Shown here: in pieces, positions 5,533 to 9,844 of the stretch
Numbering within the stretch: the stretch's first letter is position 1
How the letters are laid out: every line of letters begins with the position of its first letter
From: Clostridium sp. CAG:590
GTDB lineage: Bacteria > Bacillota > Clostridia > Lachnospirales > Lachnospiraceae
Direction: 5' to 3'
Assembly: GCA_000431135.1 (NCBI GenBank)
Contig: HF987862.1
Span: forward strand, 47,434 to 57,277
Length of the DNA: 9,844 nt
Translations under genes and position numbers: made by a program
Notes under the pieces: model-generated
Database searches by the model: none
The model's input: the letters and a program-made list of their open reading frames with translations, nothing else
Told to the model about the DNA's origin: nothing

Positions 5533-5615
5533 GTAGAAAACATATTTCTGCCTTCTTCATCAACCCCGGTAGCAAATCCATTCCCCCTTGTGATTGTAGC
5601 TACCGGGGTTTGTTA
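5533..5615 (+). ncRNA. Candidate small RNA: perfect 12-bp stem with C-rich loop
   Basis: AACCCCGGTAGC (5562-5573) is perfectly complementary to GCTACCGGGGTT (5599-5610), enclosing a 25-nt loop with TTCCCCCTTG. The stem is followed by TGTTATATT, a fair U-rich end. A TATACT box at 5521-5526 could start a short transcript near 5533, though its -35 region is weak. C-rich single-stranded loops that can pair with Shine-Dalgarno sequences are typical of Gram-positive regulatory RNAs. It ends ~90 bp before the rpsL promoter, so it should not be part of the rpsL mRNA. An unusual terminator for leftward or rightward transcription is the alternative. Confidence 0.4.
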
Positions 5616-5697
5616 TATTAATTTGTATGTTTATTTTAACGAAAATACATTATATGGGATTTGCAAAAAAAATGAAGGAAAATTTACGCAAAATCTC

Positions 5698-5726
5698 TTG
5701 ACACCAGTGTTTGCCTTGGCTATAAT
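5698..5726 (+). promoter_or_regulatory. Consensus sigma-A promoter of the str operon
   Basis: TTGACA (5698-5703), 17-bp spacer, TATAAT (5721-5726): a perfect housekeeping promoter. Transcription would start near 5733, giving a leader of about 83 nt before rpsL. It shows that rpsL is transcribed independently of whatever lies upstream. Confidence 0.95.
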
Positions 5727-5768
5727 GACAAAGTGTGCGTGAATCTTAGTGTATTCGTGTACCCAAAA

Positions 5769-5787
5769 TGAGGAAACTGGTTCCTCA
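5769..5787 (+). promoter_or_regulatory. Leader hairpin before rpsL
   Basis: TGAGGAA (5769-5775) pairs with TTCCTCA (5781-5787) in the 5' leader, 15 nt before the AGGAGGTGA RBS (5802-5810). No U tract follows, so it is not a terminator; it may stabilise the leader or be a protein-binding site. Role unproven. Confidence 0.45.
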
Positions 5788-5815
5788 CAAATATGACAAA
5801 CAGGAGGTGAAAAAC

Positions 5816-6235
5816 ATGCCAACATTTAACCAGTTAGTTAGAAAAGGAAGACAGACTGTAGAGAAAAAGTCTACTGCACCAGCTCTTCAGAAAGGTTACA
5901 ACTCTTTAAAGAAGAAACCTATCGACACTGCTTCTCCACAGAAGAGAGGTGTTTGTACAGCAGTTAAGACAGCTACACCTAAGAAACCTAACTCAGCTCT
6001 TAGAAAGATTGCCAGAGTACGTTTATCTAACGGTATCGAAGTAACAAGCTACATTCCAGGTGAAGGTCACAACCTTCAGGAGCATAGTGTTGTTATGATC
6101 CGTGGTGGTAGAGTAAAGGACTTACCAGGTACCAGATATCATATCATCCGTGGTACTTTGGATACAGCAGGCGTTGCAAAGAGACGTCAGGCTCGTTCTA
6201 AGTACGGCGCTAAGAGACCTAAGGATGCAAAATAA
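5816..6235 (+). CDS. rpsL: 30S ribosomal protein S12
   Basis: Predicted 139 aa, like other Firmicutes S12 (longer than E. coli by an N-terminal insert). The start at ATG 5816 follows AGGAGGTGA by 5 bp; a longer in-frame ATG at 5768 lies inside the leader hairpin and is rejected. S12 sits at the decoding centre of the 30S subunit and monitors codon-anticodon pairing. Conserved TPKKPNSALRK (54-64) and GGRVKDLPG (97-105) are intact: Lys56 and Lys101, the positions where streptomycin-resistance changes arise in other bacteria, are wild type, and Asp102 (methylthiolated in E. coli) is present. First gene of the str operon, under its own promoter. Confidence 0.98.
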   Translation: MPTFNQLVRKGRQTVEKKSTAPALQKGYNSLKKKPIDTASPQKRGVCTAVKTATPKKPNSALRKIARVRLSNGIEVTSYIPGEGHNLQEHSVVMIRGGRVKDLPGTRYHIIRGTLDTAGVAKRRQARSKYGAKRPKDAK

Positions 6236-6485
6236 TAGGTAACAGTAAGTCAAACAATTAATAGTGCTGGTAATGGCTATGTTTTTCATTTATTGAGATA
6301 ATATATGCAAAGACCTGCACGAACAGGTTCCCCAAGCGAATCCACACGGATTCCCAAGTGGAATGTGAGTACCTTTAGATCGGTCAGATATCGATCTAGC
6401 AAGAGAGTAAATATATCAGACTCTCGGTCTGGAATATAATATGTATAGAATTTCCAGATTAGAATAATAATAGGAGGGAAGTACC
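6236..6485 (+). promoter_or_regulatory. Structured rpsL-rpsG intercistronic region
   Basis: The 250-bp gap holds no gene but at least four small stem-loops in a row: ACCTG/CAGGT (6313-6328), GAATCC/GGATTC with a 4-nt loop (6338-6353), TAGATCG/CGATCTA (6376-6398) and CAGAC/GTCTG (6417-6431). None is followed by a T run and no convincing -35/-10 pair is seen, although TATAAT occurs at 6435-6440. In E. coli the rpsL-rpsG spacer is the binding site for S7, which represses the operon; a similar feedback or processing role is plausible here, but sequence alone does not show S7 binding. Confidence 0.5.
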
Positions 6486-6956
6486 GTGCCACGTAAAGGA
6501 CATATTCAAAAGAGAGACGTATTAGCGGATCCAATTTATAATAGCAAAGTGGTTACTAAGCTTGTCAATAACATTATGTTAGATGGTAAGAAGGGTGTAG
6601 CCCAGAAAATCGTATACGGCGCATTTGAGCGTGTTGCTGAAGAGACTGGTAAGCCGGCTTTGGAAGTATTCGAAGAAGCTTTGAATAACATTATGCCAGT
6701 TCTTGAGGTTAAGGCAAGACGTATCGGTGGTGCTACTTATCAGGTACCTATCGATGTTAGACCTGATAGAAGACAGGCCTTGGCTCTTCGTTGGTTGACA
6801 ACATATTCTCGTGCGAGAAGTGAGAAGACCATGGAAGAAAGATTGGCTAAGGAATTACTTGATGCAGCAAACAACACAGGCGCATCAGTAAAGAAGAAAG
6901 AAGACATGCACAAGATGGCAGAGGCAAACAAGGCATTTGCTCATTACAGATTCTAA
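6486..6956 (+). CDS. rpsG: 30S ribosomal protein S7
   Basis: Predicted 156 aa, GTG start at 6486 with AGGAGG (6472-6477) 8 bp upstream; start agrees with the family N-terminus PRKGHIQKRDVL. S7 is a primary assembly protein that binds the 3' major domain of 16S rRNA and lines the E site. Conserved segments include MLDGKKGVAQKIVYGA, ARRIGGATYQVP and RWLTTYSRAR. Length and C-terminus (AFAHYRF) are complete. Second gene of the operon; the non-AUG start and the structured spacer upstream may both tune translation. Confidence 0.98.
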   Translation: MPRKGHIQKRDVLADPIYNSKVVTKLVNNIMLDGKKGVAQKIVYGAFERVAEETGKPALEVFEEALNNIMPVLEVKARRIGGATYQVPIDVRPDRRQALALRWLTTYSRARSEKTMEERLAKELLDAANNTGASVKKKEDMHKMAEANKAFAHYRF

Positions 6957-7002
6957 TCTTTGCGCATGATTTTGTGACAACTAATTTAAGGAGGAAAAAA
7001 TC

Positions 7003-9123
7003 TTGGCTGGAAGAGAATATCCATTAGAGAGAACCAGAAATATCGGTATTATGGCTCATATTGATGCCGGTAAGACAACTCTTACAGAGCGTATCTTATA
7101 TTATACTGGTGTTAACTATAAGATTGGTGAGACTCATGAAGGTGCAGCTACCATGGACTGGATGGAGCAGGAACAGGAACGTGGTATTACAATCACATCC
7201 GCTGCCACAACATGTCACTGGACACTTGAGGATCATCATAAGCCAAAGAAAGGTGCTTTAGAGCATCGTATCAATATCATTGATACTCCGGGACACGTAG
7301 ACTTTACTGTTGAGGTAGAGCGTTCTCTTCGTGTATTAGACGGAGCTGTTGGTGTATTTGATGCAAAAGCAGGTGTAGAGCCTCAGTCAGAGAACGTATG
7401 GCGTCAGGCTGACACATATAATGTTCCACGTATGGCTTTCATCAATAAGATGGATAAGATGGGTGCAGATTTCTTCATGTCTGTACAGACCATTATTGAT
7501 CGTCTTGGTAAGAATGCAATTCCTGTACAGATTCCAATCGGTGCAGAGGATAGCTTCATCGGATTGATCGATTTGTTCGAGATGGATGCATACTACTACA
7601 AAGATGATAAGGGTGAGGATATCGAGATCACAGAGATTCCTGAAGATTTGAAGGATTTAGCTGATAAATGGCATGAGAATCTTGTTGAGAAATGTTGTGA
7701 ATTAGATGACGACCTTATGATGCAGTACCTTGAAGGAGAAGAGCCTTCTATCGAAGATATGAAGAAGGCACTTCGTAAGGGTACAATCGCTAACGAAGCA
7801 GTTCCTGTATTCTGTGGATCAGCATACAAGAACAAAGGTGTTCAGAAGATGTTAGATGGTGTTATCGAGTATATGCCAGCTCCTACAGATGTACCGGATA
7901 TCACTGGTGTAGATGAGGACGGTAATGAAGTAACACGTAAGTCATCTGATGACGAACCATTCTCAGCATTGGCATTTAAGATCATGGCTGACCCATTCGT
8001 AGGTAAATTAGCATTCTTCCGTGTATATTCCGGAACATGTAATTCAGGATCTTATGTATTAAATGCTACTAAGAATAAGAAAGAGCGTGTTGGACGTATC
8101 GTACAGATGCACGCTAATAACCGTACAGAGATTTCTAAGGTTTACTCTGGTGATATTGCTGCTGCTGTAGGATTTAAGTTTACTACAACCGGTGATACGA
8201 TCTGTGATGAACAGCATCCGGTAATCCTTGAGTCTATGGAATTCCCAGAGCCGGTTATCGAGCTTGCGATCGAGCCTAAGACAAAGAATGATCAGGGTAA
8301 GATGGGCGAGGCACTTGCTAAGCTGGCAGAGGAAGATCCTACATTCCGTGCTCATACAAATCAGGAGACAGGACAGACTATCATCGCTGGTATGGGTGAG
8401 CTTCACTTGGAAGTTATCGTTGATCGTCTTCTTCGTGAGTTTAAGGTTGAGGCTAACGTTGGTGCACCTCAGGTTGCTTACAAAGAGACAATTACTAAGG
8501 CTGTTGACGTAGATAGCAAGTATGCTAAGCAGTCTGGTGGTCGTGGTCAGTATGGTCACTGTAAAGTTAAATTTGAGCCAATGGATGCCAATGGTGAAGA
8601 GTTGTTCAAGTTCGATTCTACCGTGGTTGGTGGTGCAATTCCGAAGGAATACATCCCTGCAGTTGGTGAAGGTATCGAAGAAGCAACAAAGGCTGGTGTC
8701 TTGGCAGGATTCCCTGTTGTAGGTATTCATGCTACAGTATACGATGGTTCTTACCATGAAGTCGATTCTAACGAGATGGCATTCCACATTGCCGGATCTA
8801 TGGCTATGAAAGATGCTATGCAGAAGGCTTCTCCAGTATTACTCGAGCCTATCATGAAGGTAGAAGTTACAATGCCTGAAGAGTATATGGGTGATGTAAT
8901 CGGAAGTTTGAATGCAAAACGTGGACAGATTCAGAGCATGGATGACCTTGGTGGTGGTAAGATTGTACGTGCATTAGTACCACTTTCAGAGATGTTCGGA
9001 TACTCAACAGAGTTGCGTTCTTCTACACAGGGTCGTGGTAACTACTCAATGTTCTTTGAGAAGTATGAACCGGCTCCAAAGTCTGTACAGGACAAGGTTA
9101 TCAACGCTAAGAAGGGTAACTAA
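7003..9123 (+). CDS. fusA: Elongation factor G
   Basis: Predicted 706 aa, TTG start at 7003 with AAGGAGG (6988-6994) 8 bp upstream. EF-G is the GTPase that drives translocation of tRNA and mRNA on the ribosome. GTPase motifs: AHIDAGKTT (18-26, P-loop), RGITIT (60-65, switch I), DTPGHVD (94-100, switch II), NKMD (148-151) and GSA (272-274). Domains II-V follow, with the domain IV region GGRGQYGHCKV and the C-terminal GYSTELRSSTQGRG present and uninterrupted. It follows rpsG by 46 bp without its own promoter. A 242-codon open frame on the opposite strand (8059-8787) is a codon-bias shadow. Confidence 0.98.
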   Translation: MAGREYPLERTRNIGIMAHIDAGKTTLTERILYYTGVNYKIGETHEGAATMDWMEQEQERGITITSAATTCHWTLEDHHKPKKGALEHRINIIDTPGHVDFTVEVERSLRVLDGAVGVFDAKAGVEPQSENVWRQADTYNVPRMAFINKMDKMGADFFMSVQTIIDRLGKNAIPVQIPIGAEDSFIGLIDLFEMDAYYYKDDKGEDIEITEIPEDLKDLADKWHENLVEKCCELDDDLMMQYLEGEEPSIEDMKKALRKGTIANEAVPVFCGSAYKNKGVQKMLDGVIEYMPAPTDVPDITGVDEDGNEVTRKSSDDEPFSALAFKIMADPFVGKLAFFRVYSGTCNSGSYVLNATKNKKERVGRIVQMHANNRTEISKVYSGDIAAAVGFKFTTTGDTICDEQHPVILESMEFPEPVIELAIEPKTKNDQGKMGEALAKLAEEDPTFRAHTNQETGQTIIAGMGELHLEVIVDRLLREFKVEANVGAPQVAYKETITKAVDVDSKYAKQSGGRGQYGHCKVKFEPMDANGEELFKFDSTVVGGAIPKEYIPAVGEGIEEATKAGVLAGFPVVGIHATVYDGSYHEVDSNEMAFHIAGSMAMKDAMQKASPVLLEPIMKVEVTMPEEYMGDVIGSLNAKRGQIQSMDDLGGGKIVRALVPLSEMFGYSTELRSSTQGRGNYSMFFEKYEPAPKSVQDKVINAKKGN

Positions 9124-9140
9124 TTTATTATAGAAAATAC

Positions 9141-9169
9141 TTGAAAATGTTAGACATTTCTAATATAAT
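9141..9169 (+). promoter_or_regulatory. Sigma-A promoter of tuf
   Basis: TTGAAA (9141-9146), 17-bp spacer, TATAAT (9164-9169). The spacer region contains a perfect dyad, AAATGT (9145-9150) and ACATTT (9154-9159) 3 bp apart. The leader also has a short AGCC/GGCT hairpin at 9186-9198 just before the RBS. This gives tuf expression beyond read-through from fusA. Confidence 0.85.
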
Positions 9170-9218
9170 CAGTATTAGTGAGTAAAGCCCGTGAGGCTAT
9201 AATTAAGGAGGAAATAAA

Positions 9219-9844
9219 ATGTCAAAAGCTAAGTTTGAAAGAACTAAACCACATTGTAATATCGGTACCATCGGTCACGTAGATCATGGTAAAACAACTT
9301 TAACAGCAGCTATCTCTAAAGTATTAGCAGCAAGAGTTGCTGGTAACGAAGCAACAGATTTCGAGAACATTGATAAGGCTCCAGAAGAGAGAGAAAGAGG
9401 TATCACTATCTCTACAGCTCATATCGAGTACGAGACAGAGAAGAGACATTACGCACACGTTGACTGTCCTGGACATGCTGACTACGTAAAGAACATGATC
9501 ACTGGTGCAGCTCAGATGGATGGAGCTATCTTAGTAGTAGCTGCTACTGACGGTGTTATGGCTCAGACAAAGGAGCACATCCTCCTTTCTCGTCAGGTAG
9601 GTGTACCTTACATCGTTGTATTCCTTAACAAGTGTGATATGGTAGATGACGAAGAGTTAATCGAGTTAGTAGAGATGGAAGTTACAGAGCAGTTAGAGGA
9701 GTATGGATTCAAAGGATGTCCAATCATCAAGGGATCAGCTCTTAAGGCTCTTGAAGATCCTAACAGCGAGTGGGGCGATAAGATCATGGAGTTAATGGAT
9801 ACTGTTGATTCTTATATCCCAGATCCACAGCGTGATACAGATAA
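9219..9844 (+). CDS. tuf: Elongation factor Tu, 5' part (cut by window edge)
   Basis: ATG at 9219 with AAGGAGG at 9205-9211. The 208 codons present cover the GTPase domain: GHVDHGKTT (19-27), RGITI (60-64), DCPGHAD (82-88), NKCD (137-140) and SAL (173-175). EF-Tu delivers aminoacyl-tRNA to the ribosome as a GTP complex. The usual length is about 395-400 aa, so roughly half is missing to the right. DGVMAQTKEH (111-120) differs from the E. coli DGPMPQTREH at the prolines, which I take as lineage variation. Confidence 0.98.
   Translation, partial: MSKAKFERTKPHCNIGTIGHVDHGKTTLTAAISKVLAARVAGNEATDFENIDKAPEERERGITISTAHIEYETEKRHYAHVDCPGHADYVKNMITGAAQMDGAILVVAATDGVMAQTKEHILLSRQVGVPYIVVFLNKCDMVDDEELIELVEMEVTEQLEEYGFKGCPIIKGSALKALEDPNSEWGDKIMELMDTVDSYIPDPQRDTD

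Noticed and set aside
5491..5742. 83-codon + frame before rpsL
   Set aside because: It spans the candidate small-RNA hairpin and the perfect rpsL promoter and has no RBS.
5768..5815. Upstream in-frame ATG extending rpsL by 16 codons
   Set aside because: It lies in the leader hairpin without an SD; ATG 5816 has a strong SD and matches the S12 N-terminus.
8059..8787. 242-codon - strand frame within fusA
   Set aside because: Long antisense frames are common in highly codon-biased genes; no RBS or recognisable domains, and fusA is intact.
1..9844. CRISPR array, tRNA/rRNA genes, complete insertion sequence
   Set aside because: No regularly spaced repeats, no cloverleaf-type sequence and no transposase with terminal inverted repeats were seen; the Rpn-type 'transposase' is a nuclease without element ends.

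Overview
The window looks like a chromosome segment from a low-GC Firmicute, most likely a gut Lachnospiraceae-type Clostridium. Evidence: strong AAGGAGG ribosome-binding sites, frequent TTG/GTG starts, consensus sigma-A promoters, and rpsL, rpsG, fusA and tuf proteins of Clostridia type. Genus assignment is inference from recalled protein flavour, not from a search. All genes are on the + strand.

Right half (about 5698-9844): the str operon. A perfect TTGACA-N17-TATAAT promoter drives rpsL (S12), followed by a 250-bp spacer full of small hairpins, then rpsG (S7) and fusA (EF-G). A separate TTGAAA-N17-TATAAT promoter precedes tuf (EF-Tu), which runs off the right edge.

Left half (1-5697): an accessory, partly decayed region sitting directly upstream of the rpsL promoter, where rpoB-rpoC is the usual neighbour in this group. 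In order it holds: a possible gene tail at the left edge; a broken gene (238-859) with an internal frameshift and an amber codon; a small glycine-rich membrane protein (1058-1399); a larger gene with a hydrophobic tail, interrupted by an in-frame amber codon (1483-2376); about 550 bp with only small fragments; a cold-shock-domain protein with an extra C-terminal region (2927-3301); two 70-aa membrane proteins in tandem that resemble a bacteriocin/immunity or toxin/antitoxin pair (3572-4012); a PD-(D/E)XK nuclease of the Rpn/PDDEXK_2 type (4299-5174) with a convincing internal translation start; and a small broken ORF (5193-5435).

Most interesting points: (i) the nuclease gene carries an in-frame ATG behind a near-perfect anti-SD match that would yield an 80-aa C-terminal product, matching the intragenic-antitoxin arrangement reported for E. 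coli rpn genes; (ii) three protein-like frames in the island are each interrupted by TAG, two of them where CAG (Gln) fits; (iii) a 53-bp element is repeated without gaps upstream of two of the effector-like genes; (iv) the small glycine-zipper proteins suggest a membrane-acting conflict locus; (v) a C-rich-loop hairpin before the rpsL promoter could be a small RNA.
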